A stretch of 64,000 nt of DNA from Narthecium ossifragum (taxonomy: Eukaryota > Streptophyta > Magnoliopsida > Dioscoreales > Nartheciaceae): positions 35,950,527 through 36,014,526 of the forward strand of contig OY986964.1 of the NCBI GenBank assembly GCA_963920575.1, read 5' to 3'. The notes below the pieces were generated by a model. It was not told the origin of the DNA, made no database searches, and worked only from the letters and a program-made list of their open reading frames with translations. Shown here one piece after another: positions 35,401-48,600 of the stretch. The position numbers and the translations under genes were made by a program. The stretch's first letter is position 1. The number at the start of each line of letters is the position of its first letter.

Positions 35401-38400
35401 CCTGTGTCCCAAAACAGATTAACATAGCACTCACATACAGAACAACAAAACAAGAGAATGTTGAGCTATCATAACTTCAACCTCAATGATGACTTCACAA
35501 AGTAATGAAGTATGTAGCCATTATTTACCAACTAAGAACTGTCAGTATTTACTTAGTTCGAAAATAATCTGGAAACAAGATTACAGAAACGATATGCCAA
35601 TATCAAAAATCATTCAGATTGCAGAAATCATATGCTCAATGATGACTTCACAAAGTAATGAAGTATGTAGCCTTAATTTACCAACTAAGAACTATCATTA
35701 GTTACTTAGTTCAAAAATGATCGGCCACCCAGATACAGAAGTCATATGCCAATACCAAGAATTATTCAGATTGCAGAAATCATATGTTAATATCCAACAC
35801 GGACACTTTCGTAGCTCAATTATCAACTCGGCCGTGCAAAATTGGCTACCGCCTATCCCAACGAGAAAGAAGTCAAAGGAGACGAGAAACGGAGGGAGGG
35901 GAAGGAGAGAGGAAGGAGAAGAAAGAAAGGAAAACGAGAAGATCACTCCTTGAATGGCACTGTAGCCACTTTCGAGGCAACAGACAAAAAGTTTTAAGAA
36001 CCTGAACTTAACCCTCAACTGACATCGTAGAATACACGAAGACCTTCAAAAATAATTAATTTTGAAAAGAATCGAGCTTCCTTTGTTCCTAGCCCAAACT
36101 AAAGTAACTAATTTTTAAGGAATCACTCAAACCTAAAGTTAAAGTCCATGCATATCATGAGGGTAGCCAGAATTACAAACTCCTTACAAGAACATTACGG
36201 CATTCCTGGTTAGAAGATCCAGCAGGCAGGCATGAAGTGCCTTCCCGAAAATCATGCTGTCTCAAAGTTCCATCTTCGCTTGCACTCCATATTACATTGG
36301 GGTTTCCAGCTTCAGCCTGGTAGCAGAATAACACAATAAATGGCCATAAACATACATCTGGATACTTCAAACTAGAATTGAAAAGACTAATTGGGTCAGT
36401 AAAAATATGCTTTCACATGTCCACCTAATGCAATTTCTGTTATATAATCTCAGTTTCACCAATGTAGAAATATAAAGCAACACTTTGGACTAATCAAATG
36501 ATGAGAAAAATCTCCTCGCATTAGTGCTTTGAGTAACGTAATCGAGATCTTACAGCCAACTTTTTGACCCTCCTTGAGTGACACTGGAATATGGCTGATG
36601 CCTCTGGAGCACTTTCCTCCCGTCTGTTCCCACTCAAACGAGATAGATTGAAAAGGCGAACCTTAATTAAGTGTAAGATATAGGAAGTTATTGACAATTT
36701 GACCAAATTTAAAAGCTAAAAGCAGAAAAAGAAAACATTGTCCAGCTTAGTACATCACCTCTCCATCCCCAGCCCCTGACACAACAAGTTCATCTGAAGT
36801 CTCTGGAACAAATTTTGTGCAGAATATGTTTGCAGAGTGCCCAGTATCAATCCTATGCAGCAGACCCTTGTTTGCATAACTCCACACGTTAATCTGCATA
36901 TAAAAAATGCATTAGTCTCAAGCTCCAATAACGCCGCAGCACATACACGTTTTAAACAAAGTAAAGGTACCGACAATGACTAATGGCTATTGAGTGATTT
37001 GTCAAATCAGATATAGAACTTAACCAAAGAACCAAGAGCAGGAAATTTGCATGGATAATTTTTTCAAATAATATTATTTAAATATACCTCTAAGAAAAGT
37101 ATTTACGGGATATGTCTCCCATGTCCACGTCAGCGTCGCAGTTGGGTTTTTTTAATGCCGCTCCCCAAAACGGTGTACTTGTGGGCATGGATTTCCATGC
37201 CGGTCCGACAATGTGCGTGCCGTACCGTGCCAGGGGGTTAGCGGCATCGAAACCCCCCTGTACCGTGCCAAGAAGAAGAAAAAGTAGGAGTCGAAGGAGG
37301 AGGAGGAGGAAAAACAAGAATGGCACATGGGCGTGCCGGTCCGGAGGCACGGCACGTGCCACTAGGATGGCAATCCATGCTTGTGGGCACCAATGTATAA
37401 ACAAGTCGTAACCTCATCCCACGGCTTTAATTAAATAACCCCAACGCAAGAATCACATTCCTCCTTCCCAGCCAGCCCTACCTCCCATCCCCACCCGACC
37501 GGACCTCCACCGTTCTCTGTTGGGATTTGAATGGGCGGGTGTAAATGTATTGGGTAGTTGAGTAGTTCGTTAATTGTTGAAAACATGTGGTTGAATGTTT
37601 GTACACATGCAGTGGAAGAAAACTAAGTGTTGAAGGGCTGGAGATGCTACTAAGCCGTAACTCCAAGTTACGTCTTATTAGTACTGTCTAGTAAGAGTAC
37701 ACAAGCAGTGGAAGAAAACTAACTGTTGAAGGCCCTACTAAGCCGTAACTCCAAGTTACGTCTTAGCAGTGTCTTATTAGTACTCCCTCGCACCCGTGAA
37801 AACAGTTGGTGGTCTTAATAAGACGTAACTTGAGTTACGTCCAAGTTACGCCTCTGGGGAACGGCATTAAAAAAACCCAACCGCAGCGCTGACGTGGCTA
37901 GGGGAGGCATATCCCCGTAAATACTTTTCTTAGAGGTATATTTTAATAATATTTTTATTTAAATATTATTATTTTAAAAAAATTCCAATTTGCATCAGCC
38001 AACGTGATCAAAGTGGCCAATTAATGGCAGGTACAAAGACCCAAAAATGCCGAAGGCCTATATGAAGCTAGTCAGCTGCACGGAAACACCATGAACAATG
38101 TAGCTTTTGTGTTTCTTGAAGGCAAAAATTTTACTCATAACCATCTCAAAAGCCGACAAAGCAATAACTATATCAACCTGGTTCCCTAAGCACATGGCGC
38201 AAAACTGGCTTTTACACACATTAACACCGAATTATCCAGATAATCAATTAAAAACACAAAATACTTGATCAAGTAGTATGTTAAATTTTCACATTTGAGC
38301 AGAAATTTTTTTCAAATACTTGAGCAGCTAAAAAGAATATCAAGACTAAAGTAGATAAATATCCTACAAACCAGTAGAGAAAATAAGAACTCAACCAACT

Positions 38401-40776
38401 TGCAGGAGGACAAATTCTACAATGTTACAAGGTATAGAAATAATACTCGGGTATCATCTGAGCCAGAAACCAAAAGCGAGCCTCCTGAGTTCCAAGCAAT
38501 AGCGTTCACACAACCTAGATGACCCTGTCCACTGATGCTATCAGCAAGGATAAGAACAAAGTGAATTATACGAGAATAAATATTGCTGCAGACACAGAAA
38601 AAATTGGTATAAATATATAAACAAGAATTACCTACAGCATTGGAGACACAAAAAAAAACAATCAGATTAAAACTTTAACATTCATCTTATATTACCTCAT
38701 GATGAACATAACAGACGAAATCAATCACCCAATTTGATCTCATTTAGTCATAGACAATCAAACCTTAGTCTACAGAATACGTGCAATAACAAATATCTAC
38801 ATGAAACAACTGAAAAAGAAACACTCGTTTTCCTCATTACACCATCAAAGAGACTAAAAGGTAAAAACTAAAGATAAACATAAACCAAGCTCGATCTACC
38901 TCGAAGCAATAGCATTTCTCCTAGTTGAATCCAGCTTAGCTCACTTCACTTAAAAGGTATTTGATAGCTCTACAATGGGCAACACCGCATCACATCTGCA
39001 CTCACTTGGGATGAGTGGATGCGGTCATAAAAGTCAAAATTTTGCATGGAGAAAAACCTAATGCAAATTTTGGCTGTGACTAACATCGGATTGCGTTTGC
39101 AACCAAAAGCCCAACAAATTTCAAAGATGCAAAGCGCTATGTATTAACCATGAGAATAGAGTAGATGGTACAAGTAGAAAACCTTGACGTGGGCATAGAC
39201 CATAAAGTAATTGAGCCTTAACCTCGTTGCTTTAGCACAAAATTCGAGCAGGCACTTCGAAATGATCAAGAATGTAAGACATGGCAAACAGCCTATTTCC
39301 TATTGCTACACATAAGCAACCATTCTATACAATTCCTTGGAGTTTGTTTAACCTGTAAGCCAGCATAAAAAAGGAGTCAAGGAGGACTTCCTTTTTTGCA
39401 GCAAGAACCTAGATTCGTTCCTCGTATCATTTATCCAGATTTTCTTTGACTAATTAACTTCATGAATTTTATGTAGCAAACAGCGTTGAAGTAACTCAAC
39501 ACTTGAAATGGAGAAGGATCATGGCCTCAATGCCTAACATAAAAAGCAACGCAATGCTACAAATGCAAATTAAGATGTACAAATTCGACAATGAACATAT
39601 TCAAGATTTGGAACATATGAAATAATTTACTTTCTGAACAAATTAAATACATTACTTTCTTAAGATGACCTTTTAAGGCCAATGCCCTGATTTGTAAGCG
39701 TATTTATAAACAGCACGATTAATCTTTAGCAATAGGAGAGGGTTAGAATAAAAGGAACAAAAAAAGTAAGATCAAACATGGACTTATATCACAAACAGGT
39801 CATCGCATCAAATTCAAGCAAAGTGAAAGATCAAGAATCAAAGAGCACCAAAAAAGGCACAAACCTCCATTTCTTTTTCTAAGGCAAGCCTCTGTATCAT
39901 AGACGAGTGCACTTGCAGCTTGTGGTTCACATCCTGTTGAAAAAATAAGGTTATAGAACCAAATGAGTGTACCAAAAAATAATTGGTTGGTTCCCGGTTC
40001 CATAGATAATTTTCATGAAAACATGTTGCACTAAATTGCTGCTCCCGGTTCCATAGATATTTCCGAGATGGACATTTCTTTACACACTTGCAACAAAATG
40101 TGAGGGTCAAGTGACAAAGAAAGTAGACGTACCCAAGAATCAATTGTCGGGAGAACTATTTGCGTGAAACTTCCTCTTTTGCATCGCAGAAATTCACAGA
40201 CAAAAGAACAGCAGATACAAGAACGCAACAGCCAACAAAATAAAACCCAAAAACTTCAACTTGACAACAAAGAACAATCCTACAAGAATCTAAAGAAGAC
40301 AGCAGACAAATGTGAAAGTTTGATCAGACCATCACGGAATATCAGAAAGCACAAATAAAACGGTTCACATTCCAGCAGGGTGAGAAGAAATGCTGTTTTA
40401 TGTATAAGAAATGGAACCCAATTAAGCGATAAGAAAGTGCGAATCAACTAAAGCCAGTTAAAATAACAGGAACAAATTCGCCAAGATCAAGGTAAAAACT
40501 ATGATTGAATCCACCCGTGGCAAGTCAAAAAGAATGGCTGTCCGTACGTGGTAACACACCAAAAGAACAACTCCACGCAAATTGGGAATCATCGATACAA
40601 AAAAATCACCATCTCACACCGAGAAATCCAAGAAATCGATCAAAATTCAAGAATCCGGAAAACGAGAGGAATAAGATAGCCAGGTGGATTTAGAGGTGGA
40701 TCACCTGGGAGGAACCGATCTGCCGGCTCTCGAGCATGTTGGCGATGTTCCCATCGGGAAAACTCCACTTATCCAT
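25198..40776 (-). CDS. ASG2: WD40/TPR protein of the ASG2 (ALTERED SEED GERMINATION 2) / WDTC1 family
   Basis: Likely substrate receptor of a DDB1-CUL4 ubiquitin ligase; in Arabidopsis ASG2 restrains ABA responses. Nineteen exons join in phase to 759 aa (Arabidopsis about 757): 40705-40776, 39865-39933, 38447-38524, 36759-36893, 36554-36661, 36188-36316, 33894-34009, 33676-33793, 32167-32272, 30999-31144, 30742-30903, 30554-30664, 30322-30433, 28417-28766, 27857-27947, 27029-27124, 26883-26953, 26679-26806, 25198-25279. WD repeats: GHLGCVNAIAWNSGGSLLVS, FVPETSDELVVSGAGDGE, NPNVIWSASEDGTLRQHDFR. DWD-type motifs: HDFR (about 175-178) and YDRR (243-246). A TPR-like helical insert (about 360-487) and an acidic segment (about 488-604) precede the last WD repeats (VASGSDDGRWFIWEKKTGR, QCHPFDFAVATSGIDNTVKL). 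The end is HPFEYAQS. Exon 18 runs into a stop 4 nt past its donor, so a shorter protein is possible. Confidence 0.95.
27264..27357. repeat. 47-bp tandem duplication in an ASG2-like intron
   Basis: GAACAGAAATGAAGAAAGCA with its following TAATGTTGCA.TCTTGCAGACAAA occurs twice in direct succession with one base different. It lies in the intron between exons 15 and 16. Confidence 0.85.
29160..29381. mobile_element. MITE-like element in an ASG2-like intron
   Basis: GC-richer than its surroundings, it carries paired blocks GGAATCGC/GGAATCGCGG and TCCGCTC...GAGCGGAC that can fold back. It ends GGGAGCCAAACGCGCCCTAA, a common plant MITE terminus and the counterpart of TAGGGTGCGTTTG at 18936. It sits in the intron between exons 13 and 14. 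The left end is not defined. Confidence 0.5.
31320..31700. repeat. Degenerate GTGCC/GGCAC repeat in an ASG2-like intron
   Basis: Words such as TTATCGGCACCGAC, GGTGCCAGTCCGTGCC, CCGTGCCGCACC and AACCGGCACAATCC place this with the blocks at 10035-10250, 37180-37390 and 48285-48500. It lies between exons 9 and 10. Confidence 0.4.
35483..35790. repeat. 153-bp tandem duplication in an ASG2-like intron
   Basis: TCAATGATGACTTCACAAAG with the following TAATGAAGTATGTAGCC and the trailing ATTCAGATTGCAGAAATCATATG are each found twice at an offset of 153 bp. Divergence of several percent marks an older event than the 47-bp repeat. It lies between exons 6 and 7. Confidence 0.85.
37080..37943. mobile_element. 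Long-TIR DNA element in an ASG2-like intron
   Basis: The two ends form near-perfect inverted repeats of about 90 bp: TATACCTCTAAGAAAAGTAT, TTTACGGG, CACGTCAGCG, CAGTTGGGTTTTTTTAATGCCG on the left, with the same words reversed on the right (37853-37943). Long TIRs without a transposase are typical of non-autonomous Mutator-like elements. The flanks are AT-rich (ATAATATTATTT against TAATAATATTTT), so no clean 9-bp duplication can be called. The interior holds a GTGCCGG block (37180-37390) and two tandem units of about 90-100 bp (37600-37783), each with a small palindrome (AGTTACGTCTTA). Confidence 0.75.
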
Positions 40777-40802
40777 CGAATCCCCTCCCTAACCCCAACC
40801 CA

Positions 40803-40810
40803 AAACCCTA
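40803..40810. promoter_or_regulatory. Telo-box-like motif in the ASG2-like 5' leader
   Basis: AAACCCTA lies 27 bp upstream of the start codon at 40776. This motif is frequent near the transcription start of plant housekeeping genes. Its role here is only suggested by position. Confidence 0.4.
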
Positions 40811-40886
40811 GGCCTTCTCGCTCTTGTATCTCCTTTCTATTCTCTCGGTACTCCGTACTCGCTCCTTTCTCTCTCTCGCCTTACAG

Positions 40887-40894
40887 CTTATATA
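40887..40894 (-). promoter_or_regulatory. Putative TATA box of the ASG2-like gene
   Basis: On the minus strand TATATAAG lies about 110 bp upstream of the start codon. It is followed by a CT/GA-rich leader, a common arrangement for plant promoters. Confidence 0.5.
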
Positions 40895-41060
40895 CGCGCG
40901 AGTGTTCTCATAAGCAGTTTTGGTACTGGGCCTTTTCCTCGGCTTCTGCTTCTTTTGTAGTCATCCCTGGCATTCCAGGAGGTACGATGTGCTGGCACCG
41001 GCGCCTTATAACGCGGATGGGGCGGATCGAGTACGGCATCGGTTGCGAGTCATTTTGTGC

Positions 41061-41525
41061 GAGGCTGCATTTGATTGCGGGATAGTCTATTTTAGATTAG
41101 AGGGATTAGAGGGATTAGAGGGATAGAGATTGATAATCTGGATAAGTAATGGGATATGTATGATATTTTATTAAAAAATAGTAATAAATTAGTAATATTT
41201 GGTTGAAAAAGTAGGGATAAAGTTGATGTGATTGGTTGAAAAGTAGGGATGATGAAGTAACGATTGGTTGAAAATTGAAAAAGTAAGGATAAAGTTCATG
41301 TGATTGGTTGAAAAGAAGAGAAAAATTAGTAATGATTGGTTAAAAAGTAGGAATAAAATAGAGATAAAGTGGGAATAAGAATAGGGATAAAAATGGGGAT
41401 AAAAATGAGAATAAAAATGGAAATAAAAATGGAAATAAAAATGAAAATTAGACGGTGTTTGACTGTAATGCAGGATAAAATGGGTTTATTCCGGGATACG
41501 ATCCTATCCCAGCCAAACGAGGCCC
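41061..41525. mobile_element. MITE with TTTGGCTGGGATAG-type ends near the ASG2-like promoter
   Basis: The left end GCTGCATTTGATTGCGGGAT pairs with the right end, which reads CCTCGTTTGGCTGGGATAGG when reverse-complemented. Inside are GGGATTAGA repeats (41098-41124), several GATTGGTTGAAAA words and a run of 12-bp units GGGATAAAAATG/GGAATAAAAATG (41380-41450). No protein is encoded. A second end-like sequence, GGTGTTTGACTGTAATGCAG at 41455, suggests an internal rearrangement. It lies about 285 bp upstream of the ASG2-like start codon. Confidence 0.5.
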
Positions 41526-41849
41526 AAAAGCCGTGTATTGCCAGTGGGGTCCACGTAACCATACAAAGGGCTTGGTCTAATCCGAGCAATATTCGGATGC
41601 GATTAATATAATCCTCTAGTTTCTCCATGGACATTTAATCTGGACCGTAGATCATCGCGGCATATGAATGGGGCTTTTGTACCGAGCAAGGTCTTCGGTG
41701 CTTAAGTTAATCTGGACCGCAGATCAACCATTCAAATGTTTTTTTTCTTTTCTTTCTTAATAATTATCTTTCCCTTCCTTAATTCTTTTCAAAAAAGTTA
41801 AAAGCATAGAAAAGAGAGCAAATTCCACGTCAAGAAAAGAGAGCAAATT

Positions 41850-42015
41850 CATTGATATAAAACAGATCAATCAATAGTGAACTACCGATTGACTTATACC
41901 GGTAATTAACTACCAATTAGTTGATATATTCCATCAATATCTTAGTACCGATAAACAATTCAATCGATAATGAGCTACTAATTGATTGATCTAATCTATC
42001 AGTAGTAGCATGCAA
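41850..42015. repeat. Foldback MITE fragment, same family as 1752-2021
   Basis: AATAGTGAACTACCGATTGA, TACCGGTAATTAACTACC, CAATCGATAATGAGCTAC and ATCTATCAGTAGTAGCATGC repeat the vocabulary of the element at 1752-2021. It is shorter and more diverged. Confidence 0.45.
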
Positions 42016-42680
42016 GATCTTTAAAACGAAGTGTTGGTTTTGTATATGAAGTAGTACCCTTGGAACTCATCAAGTCTCCATAAATATTACAATTTACAAT
42101 CTGGATCCCAGAAACAAACTTCAACCAACGTGGAAAAATCTGATTCTCTTGGATCTCTCCCATAGGATATCCTAAGCTGCCAATTTAAGATCAGCAAGAG
42201 ATATCCACAAAGTTGCCATGTGGGAGTAGCAATCTGCATTGAGTGACCAGCAGCATCCAATTTCCACATGCAGAAAGAGCTGTCAACCCGTGCTCAATCT
42301 AGCTTGAAATGTTAATAAATTATCTGAGAAAATTCAGCGTGCTCTCAATCGCCACCATCGGTCATGATGCCAATCTCACATTAAAATGGCAACGGCAAGG
42401 CAAGAAAGCTCTGCATGGGCCTGCATTTACATTTCCTGATCGGATCCTGTTAGAATAAATAGCGATATGCTAGGCTAATTCTGGGCATGAAAAACTCAAC
42501 TTTGGGGAGTTTAAGCTCATGGTTCACAAGAACACCTAGAGATAAGAAAAAGTACATGCTATAGCATACTCACAAAAAAACAGTATCATTCTGTTTAACA
42601 AAGAGAAAATTCAAACAACTTGGATAAAGGATGATGAGACAGCAAACTCACTAGCTATCTTGTTCCAATGAATAAAGCTT
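42016..42680. other. 3' flank of the ELL-like gene
   Basis: No separate gene is seen. The part next to 42681 is presumably 3' UTR of the minus-strand ELL-like gene. Confidence 0.35.
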
Positions 42681-45600
42681 TCACTCCTTTGAATAGTTAT
42701 CTGCAAATTCAATGATCCTCTGCTTGAGGTTCTGTAAAGATATGACAAGCATTAGCATGCACATGGTAGGAATTCCTAATGATAAACGAAATTCATTTAC
42801 TTGCAATCTCCTAATTTTTGTTTAATTAACCAAGTAACAAAGATATTGTTGTGAATGCACAAAGATATTGCACCTTCAATTCTTCATGCAGCAAAACAAA
42901 CACCCTCTTCATCTGTTTGTGTTTCTGCAATCATTTTTGGCTAGATATAAATAAGCTGTTTAATTTAATCACATTTCTCCAGCGATAGCAAAGTTATCTC
43001 TCATTTGACTTGAACAGTTCAATAATCAAGAAACATACCGCTCCATGTTGATCATACATCTCTTTCAACTTCTCTAAAAGATTGTAGTATTCATCTGAAT
43101 CTCTTCCTTTAGAAAGCTCGAGATCATGACCGAGTTTAAGAAAGTCATTCCTGCATGCATGAATAGCATTGTTCAAGCAGTCTTCAGCTAAGAAGGGTCC
43201 ATTTTACATAATTATCCAACAAAATTTGATTTGAAAAAAAAAATACAACAAACAGGTCAGAAAATGTCATCGGAATCCACAAGCCTGATAAAAATTTTAA
43301 GCAGATGAATCATTTCAGTACCGAATATTTTCGAGGTTTGTGTTCAAGGAGCAGTAAGTTCCATATTTCCCACGATATTCTTGAACATATTCTTTGTACC
43401 TGTTACAATCACAACAAGAGATATGAGTTACCTAATCACATAGATCCCAAATCAGAACCTACAGAAAAGAAGGGAAAATATGAGGCATATATAATTTAAG
43501 ATCAACAATGCCATGCGCGAGGGCTTTTCTTGATGACATAAACAAATCCAATTCGAGCCTCCGATATAAAATAAATAAAAATCCACAGCAAAAGGCAAAA
43601 AGGTGAAATGCATGCAACTTCAACTGCACAGATTTTTTTTAATTGACCAATGAATGGGAACATGCAGAGACTATTCTCCAGTCTCCACAACCTAATGAAA
43701 AATGTTAGTATTTTAGGCAACAACTTACTGATGGTAGTGTTTTATTGGACCCTTGAGCTCTGGTTCACATTTGTCATATTTTGCGTAAAAGAAGTCAGCT
43801 TCATCAGAAGAAGGCTCCCTTCTTTTCTGAGTATTTGAATTATGCTCCATCATAAAGCCATTGTTCGTTTGACCTGTAGTATCTCTCACTGCACTAGCCT
43901 TTTGAGGTTTGTGTTCATCGACTGTTTTGTAACTCAATTCACCACCATGCTTATTATCATGCAACGGGTTGGCTGTGTTTTGTCTGCATTCATCTGCATG
44001 ATTGTCTAAACTTAATCCCTCAGGTTTTTTCATTTCAACCCTACCAACAACTTCCGCTGATTTATCCAAACGTGACACAAACTCAGAATCAGCATGAACT
44101 TTTGAAAATGGCAGACTCTGAGATGCTATCAATCGTTGCTGAGGCTTAGGGCGTGTAGATTCCACAAAATCCTCTTCTGGTGTTCTCCTATACCTATCTT
44201 GATTTGATTGGTATCCAACTTTTGAACCTGGCGATGGTGGTCTCTTTAACTCAGGAACTGAATTTGCAGTACCTCTTTCCTTGTTTATGTTGACATTTGC
44301 GTTATCAATTTTATTATCCAACAACTTAAAAGAAGCTTTTCTTTCTAATGGTCTCTTAACGCCCATGTTGTCTTCCCCAGCAAGAGGCTCACGAAATTCA
44401 CCCAATTCCAGGTCTGAGAGCTCTCTTCTGAGTGCAGCCCCCCTTCCATTAACAGAAGAATTTTCTACATCATATTTTCCCTTCTGTGATAAACGCCCAA
44501 CATCCTTCGATGCTCCACGAGGCTCACCAGATTTCTTACTATATGGGTCTGGGGTAGACAACATCTTATCTCCTGCAACGCTTTCTCTGGCATGTCTTGC
44601 CAAATACTTGTCACTAAGATCGCCATTTTCATCTCTCATGTCTTTATGCTGCTTATTTTTGGGTAAAGATAATTTTTCCTCTGCAGACTTCTTGATAGGT
44701 GCAGCTGACTCGTCAGGATGAACAGATACCATATCTGAAGCTTTATTTCCTCTGGTAACGTCCTCAACATTCACACTAACATTATATACACTATCTTCCA
44801 CCTTCCTCCTCCCAACTGGATATCCAGTTCTTGGCCCCGACTTCTCAGGATCTAAAGTCGAGGTACTTTGACTATCTGGACTATGCTCCATCTTGTCATT
44901 GGGCCCAGCCAATTTGACAGTATTTGCTGCCAGTACATTTCGATTCTTGGGCTTTTCCTGTTTTCTTCTGTCAGGAGATTTATAGTGTACATCAGACAAA
45001 CTATTTTCACTTCTCCCAAAATTCATTGTTTGGGCCAAGCTTGCAGCCTTAGCTCTTTTGGCACCTTCCTGATTTTCTTGGAAGCAATCTTGTTCAGGAA
45101 CCCTCTTAGTCTTGATTTTTGAAACTTTTCCGCTAATTGCTGAATGATCAATAGGATTTCTGCCTTTCAGTACCATCGGTTTACCGCTAGTACTCTCTTT
45201 CATGCACTGCTCATTCATCCCAATAACTGAAGTCTTAGCATAGGATGTCCGGTGCAGCTCAGTTTGCTTTTGTTGATCTGGTGAGCTGGTGATTCCCTCT
45301 TCAGTAAACCTAGAGTTACTTTGTGAATGATCCAAGGGTTGCCTGCCAATTTCTGTTTCAGGGTTTTTCACACTGCCAACTTTAGGAAAGTCTCTTTCAA
45401 TTTCAGTTGGATGACCAGCCTCAGCATCCTTGTTCAAAATATTCAAATCAATAGGTGAAGGAGCATCTTCACCATCCTGATCACATCCAAGGATATCGAT
45501 TTGTTCATGCTCATTAATACCTGATCTTTCTTTACTAGGAATGACAGAAACCTTGGTCCGAGCCTCCCCTGTGCCATGCTCTGTTGCCTCTCTTTCATCA

Positions 45601-48600
45601 TCACTTGTCATAATATCAACATCCACATCAGATCCCTCTTTGCTGCTGGAAGAACCATCACTGTCGCTATCACTGCTACTTGCACTTGCACTCCCTGCAG
45701 GACTTTTGCTTTTGCTTCTGCTTTGACTTCCACTGTCACTTCCACTATCAGTGCTGTCACTGTCAGTATCACTATCACTTCCGCTTTCACTTGAACTGCA
45801 AGCTCTTCCTTCACTTTCATTACTAACCTTTATATTAGAAGCAAAAGGATCTGGATTGTCTTGCCCTGCGTCAAACCTACCAACAATGTCATTGATAACT
45901 TTCTCCACAGCTTTTGCAGAGGCGTTACCATTCGCACTCTCTGGAGAACTGCAAATAGAAGTTCAAAGAAATTAACACTAGAGTAGTTGCCATTTTTACC
46001 ATGATGGCTCACAAATTAGAAGAAAAAAAGAGTTTTGCGAAGACTAAAATGCATATTCTTTATGATCACTCACAAATCATTCGAACACACCGCAGCAACT
46101 GCTCCACCATAACCCCCAACCCCCGGCCCTCTGATTGACGACACAATTTGAATTTGAATAACATAGATCGTCGACACCCTTATCTCTATCCATTCACATA
46201 ATGTTTTCTTCAACATTAATACGTGCTGCTCCCAATAATACTACATGCAATTACAGGGTGGAAGGTTCATAATCTGCATGCATAGGCGTGTCTATTGATC
46301 ACAATGTGAAAAATGTTTGGTATTTTTTACTACTACTCAATTAGTTTGTATACCTGCAGGAAAGCTGGTACGATTTACATACATTCCCTATGTATCAGAT
46401 CTGTCTACATAACTAGGTATTCAGTTAATATTGTCATGAAACCGGAAGAAATTGTTACAGTTGAAAACACAGATCCAATATCATCAAGCAACTGCATTGT
46501 AGACAAAAAATTGACTGTCATCTGAACAATGAAAAAAAAGGTATCCTTAATTATACAATAGATTCTTGAGTAGCCATAACGTCTGCAATTTGCAAAGATA
46601 GGACATAGTTGGGCATAATTATTTGAAACCTGTTTCTCAGCCATACCATGGTTAGCTGAAAACTAAAAGCAAAAGTCCGGGGAAAGGATTTAGGGGTTAT
46701 TAGGTAACAAAAAAGTATATAACGCTTAAAATGCTCTCAAACATTATACACGAGCGAAATAAACCACCAAAAAGTTTCATACCACGCAGTATTGTGCTTT
46801 GCAATGTTCACATAATAAGTCTATACGGTGGTGAAGTGAGTCCTGAACCTCCATAAAATCCATGGAAGCATCAAGGGGGTTACAAACAACGTGACGGAAT
46901 TAGCTGCAAGGAAGACCTTGCTAAGAGAGATTGTGTGTGGAGAAATAGAGAAAGAGGAAAGGTAGACCAAAGAAAAATCCAGGACAGCACCTGTAAGGGA
47001 GTTATGGAAAGCATTTGAAAATTTAAAATGGTGGAGTTGATACATATGTAATACTTAGTAGAAATTAGAAAAGAAAATATAACACTTAGCAGATCACGAG
47101 CAATAGGACTACATGCTACCTACAGTTCAATCGATACATCTTAAACTAGATAATAAAAAAAAGAGAAACTATTCTAAATAGAATCTCCAGGATCCAAATT
47201 CTTACCCCAAACAGTTGGCAAGATTATTAGAATAACGAGAATCCAGATTCTTACTCAGAATAGTAAGCAACAGTATCATAATAGTGAAGCAGAAGCGACC
47301 AATAATCAATACAAAGAAAGTAGAACTGTCCTGTAATCATTATGCGACTTACATGGTTCTAAGAAGAAAACTAATAAAAGACACCACAAGTACCTTCCAC
47401 TTTCAGATGCACGCCTTTTCGAGCTCTCCACTTCAACTCCTGGTTTCAGAAAATACCTTCCTGGTGCTTGGAAAGTTGCAATCTGACCACAAAAACACAA
47501 AACAAAAAGTAAACATTTATCATTTAATATTTCAGCTACATGGTTCTCAAACAGAAGTAATCCAAAACTTACGTTCTTTATGATGCTCTCAATCTTCTTT
47601 ACAGCTTCTGGCATTTTTTCTCCAACTGCTTTTTCCAAAGCCTAAAGTTAAATCAGATTTCATTAGAAAAAACATTCAAGAACAGCCAGTTTTAAAACCC
47701 ACAAATCTCTGTTTGTTACACGATTCCCATTTACAAAGATAGTGTGATGAGAGAATAACTGAACAAGACAAATATGTATTGCATGAGTGTCAAGCTAGGA
47801 AGCTAATAGTAAAAATGAAATACTAGAGGAAAAATGGTAAAATATAAACTATGACGCCTAAGTCACTGTCACACATATCAAGAACAAGTTCTCCTCAAAG
47901 CAAAAGCCACAATGGCCTTTTTATCAAAGTGTTTGACCAGAGATGAGTATCATGATTTTTGCTACATTTGCACAAACATTGGACGGCTTCTATTGAACGG
48001 TTGAGAATGGTTTTGGTAGCATAACTTGTATCAATTTGCACATAGCATCTTTTTCCAAATAACACAATCATACAACAAAACTTGCAAGTTGCAAAAACGT
48101 ATTTCCACTTCCAAAGGGGCAAAAACTAAGCAGCAATAATTCAGTGTTAAACTAGAAATACATAAACAACATCGTGTGATATATTGGCAGAATTTATTTC
48201 ACCTATTCAACTCAATTAAGTTGTCAATTATTTCCCAAATCCTTCCCTGTTAAGCCAAACTAGACAGCCTTACTCTATACCAAGGATTAGCGTGTGGCCG
48301 GCACACTTCAAGCCAATCACTGGCACAGCCTATGCCGACACTTGATGTACTAGGCTAATTTCTTATTGGCACAGAACATATTCTTTGGCACGGATCTGGC
48401 ATGGAAATCCATGGCTTATACCGTCCTCTCTTCCAGTTCACCCGTGAATCTTTGTCGATCTCAATCATGATCATAATGGCATTGACGCAGGCAGTCGGCA
48501 CACATCTAATTTCTTAAGAATTTAGAAAGGCTATAGGGTATAGGCCTTTCCTCTTATGCCTGCTTAAACAAGTGTACCTCCAACCAATTGTCCATCAGCA

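Noticed and set aside
37112..37411. Arg/Lys-rich 99-aa open frame
   Set aside because: Lies inside a non-coding TIR element; the basic run comes from an AGAAGG-rich tract.
41326..41634. Ile/Phe-rich and Met-Lys-Ile repeat frames
   Set aside because: Produced by the 12-bp GGGATAAAAATG repeats of a MITE.
44281..45122. Plus-strand open frames of up to 146 aa
   Set aside because: Antisense shadows of the long exon 8 of the ELL-like gene.
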